A stretch of 64,000 nucleotides of DNA. Origin: Alloalcanivorax xiamenensis. Lineage in GTDB: Bacteria > Pseudomonadota > Gammaproteobacteria > Pseudomonadales > Alcanivoracaceae. The notes below the pieces were generated by a model. The model ran no database searches. It worked only from the letters and a program-made list of their open reading frames with translations, and had not been told where the DNA came from. The first letter of the stretch is position 1; each line of letters starts with the position of its first letter. Of this stretch, positions 34,755 through 43,254 are shown in pieces. The DNA is taken from the NCBI RefSeq assembly GCF_009846745.1, contig NZ_AQPF01000002.1:62001-126000 (forward strand). Reading direction: 5' to 3'. The translations under genes and the position numbers were made by a program.

Positions 34755-36047
34755 ATGATGCGATACGCCCTGATAGCCATCCTGGCTCTGCTGGCGCTGC
34801 TGATCATCGCGCCGCCCTTGCTCGGTACCGGCTGGCAATACGCTTTGATCAACGCCTTGATCGCCGCTCTGTTCGCCGCCGCTTTCAACCTGCTGGTGGG
34901 CCAGGGAGGCATGTTGTCCTTCGGCCACGCCGCCTATTTCGGCGTCGGCGCCTTCACCGTGATCCATCTGATGCAATCGGTGGAGTACGGCGACATCCCC
35001 TTCCCAACGGTATTACTGCCCCTGGCCGGCGCCGCCGTCAGCCTGCTGTGCGGCGCCCTGGCCGGCTTCTTCGCCACCATGCGTTCCGGCGTCTATTTCG
35101 CGCTGGTGACCCTGGCTCTGGCGGAACTGCTGCACTCCCTGGCGCCGCACTGGGATGAAATGTTCGGCGGCGAAGCCGGGCTGTCGTCCATGCGCATGCC
35201 CTCGCTGGGTTTCACCTTTGGTTCCACGCTGGAGGTGTATTACCTGACGCTGGCCTGGGTGGTGATCTGCATCGGCCTGCTCTACGCCTACACCCGCACG
35301 CCTTTCGGACGGCTCACCCTGGCCTTGCGCGACAACGAACAGCGCATCCGCTTCATGGGTTTCAACGCCCATGGCACCAAGATCGTGGTGTTCGCCATCT
35401 CCGCCATGTTCTCCGGTGTCGCCGGCAGCCTGATGGCGATTTCCAACGAAACCGCCAACTACAGTGTGTTCAGCACCCAGGTGTCGGCCCTGGTGGTGCT
35501 GCATACCTTCGTTGGCGGTTCCACTATTTTCTTTGGTCCGATTGTCGGCGCTTGCGTCCTTTCACTGTTCACCTTCGTCGTCTCGGGCGTCACCCACTCG
35601 TGGATGCTCTATCAGGGCATCATCTTCGTGCTGGTCATGCTGTTCGCGCCCAAGGGCATCGGCGGTGTCATCCAGGCCCACATCGAACAACGCCATGCCT
35701 TGCCCTGGAAACGGCTGGCCGCCCCGTACGCGCTCGCTACCCTGGCCGGATTGATGGTGGCCTGCGCCACCGTGTTCGTGGTGCAGAGTCTGGAAATCGT
35801 ACTGTCCCGGGAGTACGCGGCGGCGGTAGCCCGCACCGGCGAGTACGCGCCTTATACGGTATTCGCCAGAGAGTGGCAGGTGTTCCATCCGTTCACCTGG
35901 TTATTCCCGGTGCTGTTGCTGGTGCCCGGTCTGTACCTGCTGCAACGCGCCTTCGCCCGCATCAAGGCATTGTGGGACAAGGACGACGACGATGATAACG
36001 GCGACATCGCCGCCGCCACGCAGGAACTGATGGAGGGAGGACGCTGA
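34755..36047 (+). CDS. ABC transporter permease, LivM type, with C-terminal extension
   Basis: A 430-residue permease. Residues 1 to about 310 form the usual LivM core (NLLVGQGGMLSFGHAAYFGVGA, GRLTLALRDNEQRIRFMGFN, VGGSTIFFGPIVGA, VLVMLFAPKGIGG). About 115 further residues follow: two extra hydrophobic segments (LATLAGLMVACATVFVV and FTWLFPVLLLVPGLYLL), then an acidic DKDDDDDNGD stretch. The extension is unusual for LivM. It overlaps livG by 1 bp. Either of two adjacent Met codons could start it. Confidence 0.88.
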   Translation: MMRYALIAILALLALLIIAPPLLGTGWQYALINALIAALFAAAFNLLVGQGGMLSFGHAAYFGVGAFTVIHLMQSVEYGDIPFPTVLLPLAGAAVSLLCGALAGFFATMRSGVYFALVTLALAELLHSLAPHWDEMFGGEAGLSSMRMPSLGFTFGSTLEVYYLTLAWVVICIGLLYAYTRTPFGRLTLALRDNEQRIRFMGFNAHGTKIVVFAISAMFSGVAGSLMAISNETANYSVFSTQVSALVVLHTFVGGSTIFFGPIVGACVLSLFTFVVSGVTHSWMLYQGIIFVLVMLFAPKGIGGVIQAHIEQRHALPWKRLAAPYALATLAGLMVACATVFVVQSLEIVLSREYAAAVARTGEYAPYTVFAREWQVFHPFTWLFPVLLLVPGLYLLQRAFARIKALWDKDDDDDNGDIAAATQELMEGGR

Positions 36048-36814
36048 TGGACACCGGAATACAGCCCGACATCCTGGTCATCGACGGCTTGCAAAAACAC
36101 TTCGGCGGCCTGGAAATCATGCGCGGCGTGGACCTCGCCGTTAAGCACGGCGAACGCCACGCTTTAGTCGGCCCCAACGGCGCCGGTAAATCCACCCTGT
36201 TCAACCTGATCTCTGGCGAGCACCGCCCCAGCGGCGGGCAAATCCATCTGCGCGGCCAACGCATCAGCGGTCTTAAACCGGAGCAGATCAGTCGTCAAGG
36301 GCTAACCCGTTCGTTTCAGATCACCAATGTGTTCAGCCGCATGAGCGCTTTCGAAAACATCCGCATCGGCGTCATGGCCCGGCACGGCATTCGCTTCAAC
36401 CTGTATCGGCGAATCAAACCGATGCGCGCCATCAATGACGAAGCCCATGCTCTGCTGCAACAGGTGCGCCTGGATCACCGCGCCGACAATCTGGCTTCGG
36501 ATCTCACCTACTCGGAGCAACGGGCGCTGGAGATCGGCATGACCCTGGCCACCGGCGCGGAAGTAATCCTGTTGGATGAACCCACCGCCGGCATGTCCCG
36601 GGACGAGACCGCCTACATGGTCGAGCTGATCCGTCAGGTCACCGAGGGTAAGACGCTGATGATGGTGGAGCATGACATGAGCGTGGTGTTCGGCCTGTGC
36701 GACCGCATCTCGGTGCTGGTCTACGGCCGCATTCTCGCCACCGGCAGTCCCGAGCAGATTCGCTCTAATCAGGAGGTGCAAAGCGCCTATCTGGGCGAAG
36801 AGGAGGAACACTGA
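36047..36814 (+). CDS. ABC transporter ATP-binding protein, LivG type
   Basis: A 255-residue cytoplasmic ATPase. Walker A GPNGAGKST at 42-50, signature region LTYSEQRALEIG (the LSGGQ-type motif reads TYSEQ here), Walker B VILLDEPTAGMS and the H-loop MVEHDMSVVF. It overlaps livM and livF by 1 bp each. It pairs with the LivF-type subunit to drive the importer. Confidence 0.91.
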   Translation: MDTGIQPDILVIDGLQKHFGGLEIMRGVDLAVKHGERHALVGPNGAGKSTLFNLISGEHRPSGGQIHLRGQRISGLKPEQISRQGLTRSFQITNVFSRMSAFENIRIGVMARHGIRFNLYRRIKPMRAINDEAHALLQQVRLDHRADNLASDLTYSEQRALEIGMTLATGAEVILLDEPTAGMSRDETAYMVELIRQVTEGKTLMMVEHDMSVVFGLCDRISVLVYGRILATGSPEQIRSNQEVQSAYLGEEEEH

Positions 36815-37521
36815 TGCTGTTGGACATCGACCATCTGCACGCCTATTACGGCAAGAGCCATATTCTGCACGGCGTGCGTTTCACCATGCCGGAACCCCGC
36901 ATCGTCGCCTTGCTGGGGCGCAACGGCGCCGGCCGCTCCACCACCTTGAAAGCGATGATGGGTCTGGTGCCGCCGAGCCAGGGCAAGGTGGCGCTCAACG
37001 GCGAGGATCTGGCCGGCCGTCCGGCCCATGTCATCGCCCGGCGCGGGCTCGGTTATGTCCCCGAGGAACGCCAGGTTTTCCCAAACCTCACCGTGGAGGA
37101 GAACCTGATGATGGGCATGCAGACCGGCGCCGAAGGCGCCCCTCGCTGGCAGGCGGAGGATATGTACCAGTACTTCCCCCGCCTGCGCGAGCGCCGCAAT
37201 CAGAAAGCCGGCTACATGTCCGGCGGCGAACAGCAAATGCTCACCATCTGCCGTTCGCTGCTCGGCAATCCACTGGTGCTGCTGGTGGATGAACCCACCG
37301 AGGGACTGGCGCCAATGATCGTGCAAGTGGTCATGGACGTAATCCGTGACATTCACCAACGCGGCGTGGGTGTGTTGCTGGTGGAACAGAAGATGACCAT
37401 GGCCTTGCGCGTGGCCAGCCACGTGCTTGTGATGGGACACGGCCAGATCGTCTTCACCGGTTCCACCGCGGACATGCAGGCACGGGATGACATTCGCCGC
37501 GACTGGTTGGAAGTGGCGTGA
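36814..37521 (+). CDS. ABC transporter ATP-binding protein, LivF type
   Basis: A 235-residue ATPase. Walker A reads GRNGAGRST (35-43): Arg41 stands where Lys is usual. The signature YMSGGEQQML, Walker B VLLVDEPTEGL and VEQKMTMALR are intact. The Lys-to-Arg change weakens the canonical nucleotide site, so ATP hydrolysis may rely more on the LivG partner; similar variants are known in some LivF proteins. It is the last transporter gene, 10 bp before the acyl-CoA ligase. Confidence 0.9.
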   Translation: MLLDIDHLHAYYGKSHILHGVRFTMPEPRIVALLGRNGAGRSTTLKAMMGLVPPSQGKVALNGEDLAGRPAHVIARRGLGYVPEERQVFPNLTVEENLMMGMQTGAEGAPRWQAEDMYQYFPRLRERRNQKAGYMSGGEQQMLTICRSLLGNPLVLLVDEPTEGLAPMIVQVVMDVIRDIHQRGVGVLLVEQKMTMALRVASHVLVMGHGQIVFTGSTADMQARDDIRRDWLEVA

Positions 37522-37531
37522 GGAGAGCAGC

Positions 37532-39148
37532 GTGAACCAACCCAGCAATCGCTTCGACACGCATTACGAAACGCACTTCGGTGACCGTGTCATCCGCTGT
37601 TTCCGGCAACGGCCGGCCTCGGTGCAGGCCATGCTGCAATCCGCCCTGGAGCGCAATCCCGACGGCGATGCCTTCGTGGTCGAGGGCGAACGCGTCAGCT
37701 ACCGCCAACTGGCACGGCGGGCCTCGCGGGTCGCGGCCGCCTTCCATGAACTTGGCGTGCGTCCCGGGGACCGGGTGGCGCTGGTGCTGCGCAACGGCCC
37801 GGCGTTGATGTACAGCCTTTATGGCGCGCTCTGGCTCGGCGCCATCGCGGTTCCTCTGAACGCCCGTGAACAAGGCGCCGGGCTCGGCTATATTTTTTCC
37901 GATTGCGCGCCCAAAGTGGCTATCGCCGAAGCCGACCTGGTGCAGCGGCTGCACGACGGCGGCGCCACCGGGGATCTGACCGCGCTGTTCTCGGTCGGAG
38001 GCGACGCCGAAGGCGCCTCCCCCTTCGAGCCTTTGCTTGAAGGCCCCGACACCAATCTGCCGCTGGCCCGACCCGGACAGGAAGACACCGCCGTTCTGCT
38101 CTACACCTCCGGCACCACCGGCCGCCCCAAGGGCGCCATGCAGACCCACCTCAATATCGCTCATACCGTCAAACTGTGGGAAAAAGCCATGGATCTGCGC
38201 TTCGCCGAGCGCTCCATCCTGGCCGTTCCCGGCAGCCACGTCACTGGTTTGATGGGCATCATCTTCACCATGGCGCACATGGCCGGCTGCACTCTGATCA
38301 TGCCGCAATTCGACGCCGCCGAATTCAATCAACTGGTCGCCGATGAAAGCGCCACCAGCACCATCATGGTTCCAGCCATGTACAAGCTGTGTCTGATGCG
38401 CGCCAACTTCGACACGCTCGATCTGAGCAGTTGGCGGGTCGGTGCATTCGGCGGTGCCCCCATGCCGGAATCGACCATCGTCGAGTTTGGCCAGCGGTTG
38501 CCGCACCTGCAGTTAATGAATGCCTACGGCGCCACGGAAACCTGCACCGCCGTCACCGCCATGCCACCGGAAGCACAACTGGGGCACCTGGACAGCATCG
38601 GACGGGTATTGGATGGCGTGGATATCCGCATCATGGACGAACAGGGCCAGGAATGCCCGGCGGGGGAGTCCGGGGAGTTATGGATCTCCGGTCCGGTGGT
38701 GGTTCCCGGCTACTGGCAGGATGCGGAACGCACCGCGGAGAATTTCGTCGACGGCTATTGGCGCTCCGGCGACATCGGTGACATCAGCGCCGATGGCTAT
38801 GTGCGCATCTTTGATCGCAAGAAAGACATGATTATTCGCGGCGGCTACAACATCTATTGCATCGAAGTGGAAAACGCCATCGCCTATCACCCGGCCGTGG
38901 CCGAGTGCGCCGTGATCGGCGTGCCAGACCCGGTGCTTGGCGAAAAGATTCTGGCGGTGGTCAGCAGTCAGGACGGCGACCTGGATGCCGACACGCTCCG
39001 CCGCTTCTGTGCCCAACGTCTGGCCGACTACAAAGTCCTCGATTTTGTTCATCTGCAACGGGAGCCGCTACCGCGCAACGCCAACGGCAAAGTGATGAAG
39101 ACCACCTTGCGCGATCGCCTCGCCCACTCCGAAACCGAACCCTGCTGA
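37532..39148 (+). CDS. AMP-forming acyl-CoA ligase encoded with the transporter
   Basis: A 538-residue adenylate-forming enzyme. The P-loop YTSGTTGRPKG lies near residue 190, YGATETCTA in the middle, then GYWRSGDIGDISADGYVRI and DRKKDMIIRGG, with the catalytic C-terminal Lys in PRNANGKVMK. The frame is open to 37487, but GTG at 37532, after AGGAGAG and 10 bp beyond livF, is the better start. It should convert the imported acid to a CoA ester that the following dehydrogenase desaturates. Confidence 0.86.
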   Translation: MNQPSNRFDTHYETHFGDRVIRCFRQRPASVQAMLQSALERNPDGDAFVVEGERVSYRQLARRASRVAAAFHELGVRPGDRVALVLRNGPALMYSLYGALWLGAIAVPLNAREQGAGLGYIFSDCAPKVAIAEADLVQRLHDGGATGDLTALFSVGGDAEGASPFEPLLEGPDTNLPLARPGQEDTAVLLYTSGTTGRPKGAMQTHLNIAHTVKLWEKAMDLRFAERSILAVPGSHVTGLMGIIFTMAHMAGCTLIMPQFDAAEFNQLVADESATSTIMVPAMYKLCLMRANFDTLDLSSWRVGAFGGAPMPESTIVEFGQRLPHLQLMNAYGATETCTAVTAMPPEAQLGHLDSIGRVLDGVDIRIMDEQGQECPAGESGELWISGPVVVPGYWQDAERTAENFVDGYWRSGDIGDISADGYVRIFDRKKDMIIRGGYNIYCIEVENAIAYHPAVAECAVIGVPDPVLGEKILAVVSSQDGDLDADTLRRFCAQRLADYKVLDFVHLQREPLPRNANGKVMKTTLRDRLAHSETEPC

Positions 39149-39156
39149 GAATCACC

Positions 39157-40356
39157 ATGGATTTCACCTACCCGGAAAAGACACAAACCCTGATCGCCCA
39201 ACTCAACGCCTTCATGGACGAACATATCTACCCCAACGAAGCGCGCTACGAGGAAGAACTCGCCGCCGGTAACTACTGGCCGGAGGTGATCGAGGAATTG
39301 AAACCGAAAGCCCGCGCCGCCGGATTGTGGAACCTGTTTCTACCGGAGTCAGAACACGGCGCCGGACTCACCAATCTGGAATACGCCCCCTTGTGCGAAA
39401 TCATGGGACGGGTCATGTGGGCGCCGGAAGTGTTCAACTGCTCGGCACCGGACACCGGCAACATGGAAGTGCTGGCCCGCTACGGCACGCCGGAACAGCA
39501 AAAACAATGGCTGCAACCACTGCTCGATGGCGAGATCCGCTCCTGCTTCGCCATGACCGAACCGGACGTGGCCTCCTCCGACGCCACCAATATCCAAAGC
39601 GCCATCGTGCGTGACGGTGACGACTACGTCATCAACGGGCGCAAATGGTTTTCTTCCGGATCGCCGGATGAGCGCTGCAAGATTTTCATCTTCATGGGCA
39701 AGACCGACCCGGACAACCCCAACCGGCACAAACAGCAATCCATGATTCTGGTGCCCCGGGATACCCCGGGCATTACCGTGGTCCGCCCCCTGCCCGTGTT
39801 CGGCTTTTCCGGCACGCCGGACGTCACCGGAGAAGTCCGTTTCGAAAACGTGCGCGTCCCCGCCAGCAACATGCTGCTGGGCGAGGGCCGCGGCTTTGAA
39901 ATCGCCCAGGGTCGCCTCGGTCCCGGCCGCATTCACCACTGCATGCGTCTGATCGGCCTGGCGGAACGGGCGCTGGAGAAAATGTGCAAACGCACCCAGG
40001 AACGGGTCGCCTTCGGCAAACCGGTGGCCGAACAAACCGTGACCCTGGAACGCATCGCCGAATCCCGCATCCTCATCGACCAGACCCGGCTGCTGGTGCT
40101 CAACGCCGCCCATATGATGGACACCGTCGGCAACAAAGTGGCGCGCAAGGAAATCGCCATGATCAAAGTGGCCGCCCCCAACATGGCCGCCCGCGTCATC
40201 GACTGGGCCATCCAGGCCCACGGCGGCGGCGGCGTCACCAACGACTTCGGCCTCGCCAAAGCCTACGCCAACGCGCGCATGCTGCGCCTGGCCGACGGCC
40301 CCGACGAAGTGCACCGCAACCAGATCGGGCGGCTGGAACTGGCGCGGTATCGTTAA
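39157..40356 (+). CDS. Acyl-CoA dehydrogenase
   Basis: A 399-residue flavoprotein with the ACAD fold. CFAMTEPDVASSDATN and NGRKWFSSG are the FAD/substrate motifs of the middle domain; C-terminal IQAHGGGGVTNDFGLAKAYANARMLRLADGPDEVHRNQIG is typical of the ACAD10/11-like and long-chain subgroups. The usual Glu base of medium-chain enzymes is not obvious from text alone; GPDEVH holds the position in related enzymes. The frame reads through from the previous gene, but ATG at 39157 begins the family N-terminus. Last gene of the operon. Confidence 0.87.
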   Translation: MDFTYPEKTQTLIAQLNAFMDEHIYPNEARYEEELAAGNYWPEVIEELKPKARAAGLWNLFLPESEHGAGLTNLEYAPLCEIMGRVMWAPEVFNCSAPDTGNMEVLARYGTPEQQKQWLQPLLDGEIRSCFAMTEPDVASSDATNIQSAIVRDGDDYVINGRKWFSSGSPDERCKIFIFMGKTDPDNPNRHKQQSMILVPRDTPGITVVRPLPVFGFSGTPDVTGEVRFENVRVPASNMLLGEGRGFEIAQGRLGPGRIHHCMRLIGLAERALEKMCKRTQERVAFGKPVAEQTVTLERIAESRILIDQTRLLVLNAAHMMDTVGNKVARKEIAMIKVAAPNMAARVIDWAIQAHGGGGVTNDFGLAKAYANARMLRLADGPDEVHRNQIGRLELARYR

Positions 40357-40816
40357 TCAGGCACTCTGCCTCACCGCTCTCACAAGATCGCCTTGTGGGG
40401 GCGGTATTGGAGACATGAAATCGCGCTGTATTCACTACCAAACAGAACACCGCTCGGACATTTTTCCATAGAGGAAGCTACGGCGCCGCTGTGGGAAGCT
40501 GCCTTGGCAGCGAATCAGTGTTGTTGCGTATAAGCGAGCAACCCAAAACCGTGGGACAACAACCACGAATCGCGTTCCTCTTGACTGCAAAGCTCTTAAC
40601 CAACCACCACCGGGGCAACACCGACTCAAGGTGCCTGCACCCTCAATGAATCCCACCCCTTGGCCCTCTTCGCCAAAGTGCTATTCTATTCCGTTGCTCG
40701 AAATACCAGGCCAGCCATCACCCTGACAGACAGAACGGCTCGAAACCCGAATGAGCACTGCCATTCAAGGTATTACTACCGGGACATCTTCTAGATAACC
40801 ATCTGGAGGATGTCCG
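40357..40816. other. Gap between the catabolic operon and the CRISPR island
   Basis: No gene recognised. It contains a hairpin just after the dehydrogenase (ACCGC...CACAAG / CTTGTG...GCGGT, 40373-40405) that may terminate the operon, and one REP-like unit at 40491-40514. GC content falls toward 40.7 kb, marking the start of the island. Confidence 0.45.
40491..40514. repeat. Single REP-like unit
   Basis: GTGGGAAGCTGCCTTGGCAG + CGAA, in the same family as the other hairpin repeats; no partner unit lies close by. Confidence 0.6.
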
Positions 40817-41050
40817 ATGTCCATCAAAAACAAAGCCAAAGACCGCGACCACAACGGCCGTATCCGCCGCCACTATACCGGCCCCAATAATGCGATGAGT
40901 ACACCAGGCTGGTGGACCAACCTGTTCATGAACCGCCCTCAACGCCGGCTCAACAAACGTCTTTGCCGGCAGCTTCAACGACATCTGATTGATCCTGAGG
41001 GGGCCGTTTTTCCTACCGGGAACAGGAAGCCTCATGAATACTATTGGTGA
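40817..41050 (+). CDS. Small basic protein of unknown function
   Basis: A 77-residue, strongly basic and aromatic-ended protein (MSIKNKAKDRDHNGRIRRHY..., ...HLIDPEGAVFPTGNRKPHEYYW). ATG at 40817 is preceded by GGAGGA at good distance, and codon use looks genuine. The arrangement RRLNKRLCRQLQRHL suggests a short nucleic-acid-binding helix. No domain recognised. It ends 73 bp before the trailer end of the CRISPR array, on the opposite strand to the array. A chance frame is possible but less likely. Confidence 0.6.
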   Translation: MSIKNKAKDRDHNGRIRRHYTGPNNAMSTPGWWTNLFMNRPQRRLNKRLCRQLQRHLIDPEGAVFPTGNRKPHEYYW

Positions 41051-41123
41051 TTCGATCACGCGAGCATTCCACATGGATGTGGAGACGACGCTCCAGGAGA
41101 TCAACGCCCTGGGCACCAAGTTA

Positions 41124-42919
41124 GAAACACTCCCACAGGCGTGGGGAAGACATCACACAGATGCCCCCCATAACCGACCACCAGAAACACCCCCACGGGC
41201 GTGGGGAAGACCGTGATCACGCCCTTGAGGGCAGAGATGCGGCGGAAACACCCCCACGGGCGTGGGGAAGACGAGGCCAGCATAGATGCCGCCTTGCTCG
41301 GGCCAGAAACACCCCCACGGGCGAGGGGAAGACTGGCGGCGCTGGCGGCCTCCATCCCGAAAATGGGAAACACCCCCACGGGCGTGGGGAAGACCGTCGG
41401 ACATGGCCTGCTGTTTGAACGCGCGCAGAAACACCCCCACGGGCGTGGGGAAGACTGTCCAGCCGCCTACGTCAGCGGGCACCAGCAAGAAACACCCCCA
41501 CGGGCGTGGGGAAGACACCCGGACGATGGCACCGCGCCAGACAACCACGGAAACACCCCCACGGGCGTGGGGAAGACAAACCAATCATGCTGGCTTGCCC
41601 ACTTTACTTGGAAACACCCCCACGGGCGTGGGGAAGACAGACAAGGAGGTGCGTATGGACGCGAACCGATAGAAACACCCCCACGGGCGTGGGGAAGACG
41701 AAAGAACTGGGCCACCACCAACGCACAACCTAGAAACACCCCCACGGGCGTGGGGAAGACTCCGGCACGCGAACAGCCAGCGCCTCCAGGCCAGAAACAC
41801 CCCCACGGGCGTGGGGAAGACTCGGAGAGCGAGGCGAGAAGTTAGCGCCGCACAGAAACACCCCCACGGGCGTGGGGAAGACCGGGCCGGTCCGTCTCTC
41901 GCACCAGCTCAACAGGAAACACCCCCACGGGCGTGGGGAAGACTCCGCCGCCCTCGACATCCCCAGCAAGATCCTGGAAACACCCCCACGGGCGTGGGGA
42001 AGACACGCTTGTTGGGTATCCTGTATAGACTGGACTGGAAACACCCCCACGGGCGTGGGGAAGACCAGATGATGAATTTCATCGCTGTTCTCCGCTGAGA
42101 AACACCCCCACGGGCGTGGGGAAGACGATCGACCTCGTAATCTCTCCACTTGCCACCAGGAAACACCCCCACGGGCGTGGGGAAGACGCCTGGACCGTGT
42201 TCTTGTTGCCGCTGGTGTCGGAAACACCCCCACGGGCGTGGGGAAGACTTCGGTCTGTGCCTTTGCTGCCTTTTTTGAGCAGAAACACCCCCACGGGCGT
42301 GGGGAAGACCCCCGGATCCGCTTTAGAGCCACGCCGTATCCGGAAACACCCCCACGGGCGTGGGGAAGACTGGGTGCCGCTGGCATCACCACCTTGGCGG
42401 CCGGAAACACCCCCACGGGCGTGGGGAAGACAATCGAATCTGGATGGAGCGGCACGGCAAGGAAGAAACACCCCCACGGGCGTGGGGAAGACCGCCGTCA
42501 GGCCGCTGACACCAAAGGCGTCGAAGAAACACCCCCACGGGCGTGGGGAAGACTAGGGCGGCTAACTCAAGGGCCGCCCTATGCTAGAAACACCCCCACG
42601 GGCGTGGGGAAGACGACGAACAGCTGGCCGAAGCCCACAATGAGGCAGAAACACCCCCACGGGCGTGGGGAAGACCAGCACCCGGTGATCGAGGTCAAGT
42701 ACATCAAGGAAACACCCCCACGGGCGTGGGGAAGACGCCACCTCCAGAACGTGCGTATACGTCCTCGGGGAAACACCCCCACGGGCGTGGGGAAGACCCC
42801 TGCCCGCTGCCGCCAGGGATCGTCAAGTAGGAAACACCCCCACGGGCGTGGGGAAGACGATACGGGGGATGCTCCAGCTCCTGGTCAGTGGGAAACACCC
42901 CCACGGGCGTGGGGAAGAC
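41124..42919 (-). CRISPR. Type I-E CRISPR array, 30 repeats and 29 spacers
   Basis: Thirty 28-bp repeats, nearly all identical. In the transcribed (minus) sense each begins GTCTTCCCC and ends GGGGTGTTTC, with a 7-bp stem CCCCACG/CGTGGGG and 2-nt loop. Repeat starts are 61 bp apart throughout, except the first interval at the left (60 bp). The left-most repeat (41124-41151) is degenerate (CACTCCCACAGG) and the fourth (41306-41333) has one change, marking the trailer side. The leader is therefore on the right, next to cas2. The first base of each of the 29 spacers in crRNA sense is T (14) or C (15), never a purine, so a variable 29th repeat position derived from the PAM is likely, with true spacers of 32 nt. 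Seven handle bases plus this pyrimidine give the 8-nt 5' handle expected after Cas6e cleavage. Confidence 0.98.
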
Positions 42920-42969
42920 ACCAACAAATTGTTAATGAGCTGCGCCGAAAACACAATATCTTCGGTTTA
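42920..42969 (-). promoter_or_regulatory. CRISPR leader
   Basis: An AT-rich 50-bp stretch between the first (leader-proximal) repeat and the cas2 stop. It includes CAACAAATTGTTA (plus strand 42922-42934), close to the IHF consensus with two mismatches, right beside the first repeat, and TAATAA on the minus strand (a possible -10 box). It is short for an I-E leader, so promoter elements may lie in the 3' end of cas2. Confidence 0.55.
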
Positions 42970-43254
42970 TTAAGATTTCAGGGTTTCTATAACTAACTGC
43001 AAGCCACTGATCTCGGTCAGAGCTTTACGGGTCGGGCCGATAGTGTGGACTTGGTAGCCTGGCGGCCCGGAGAGAGAGCGGAACATAACCACTCCTGACT
43101 CTGGCGGGCAATGCTTGTGCAGGTAAGCGATCACGGTTTCAGCAACCGAATCCTTGACGCCGGACACAAAAACATTGGCTCGAGGTTCAACGAACCAGAG
43201 TTTCATTCGACCACGCACGGCAGGTGGCAGGTCATTTGCGAGAACCACGAGCAC
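42970..43254 (-). CDS. cas2: CRISPR-associated endoribonuclease-fold protein Cas2e
   Basis: A 94-residue protein of the spacer-integration complex with Cas1. VLVVLANDLPPAVRGRMKLWFVEPRANVFV is the Cas2e N-terminus (beta strand, then PxxLRGxLxxWxxE/P-like motif). The open frame goes back to 43314 inside cas1, but GTG at 43254, with GGGGGG 6 bp upstream, gives the family start and length. It overlaps the cas1 stop by 23 bp. It is the last cas gene, directly before the leader. Confidence 0.93.
   Translation of the reverse strand: MLVVLANDLPPAVRGRMKLWFVEPRANVFVSGVKDSVAETVIAYLHKHCPPESGVVMFRSLSGPPGYQVHTIGPTRKALTEISGLQLVIETLKS

Noticed and set aside
41124..41151. Leader placed at the left end of the array (plus-strand transcription)
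   Set aside because: The left repeat is degenerate, repeat orientation matches the I-E consensus only on the minus strand, and cas1-cas2 adjoin the right end.
40989..41216. Frame running from the small basic gene into the first repeats, and the opposite frame 40718-41119
   Set aside because: The first reads through CRISPR repeats; the second is antisense to the small gene. Neither has family features.
41153..42996. Repetitive proteins with ETPPRAWGR or FPTPVGVF units
   Set aside because: They are translations of CRISPR repeats on either strand, open only because the 28-bp repeat lacks stops.
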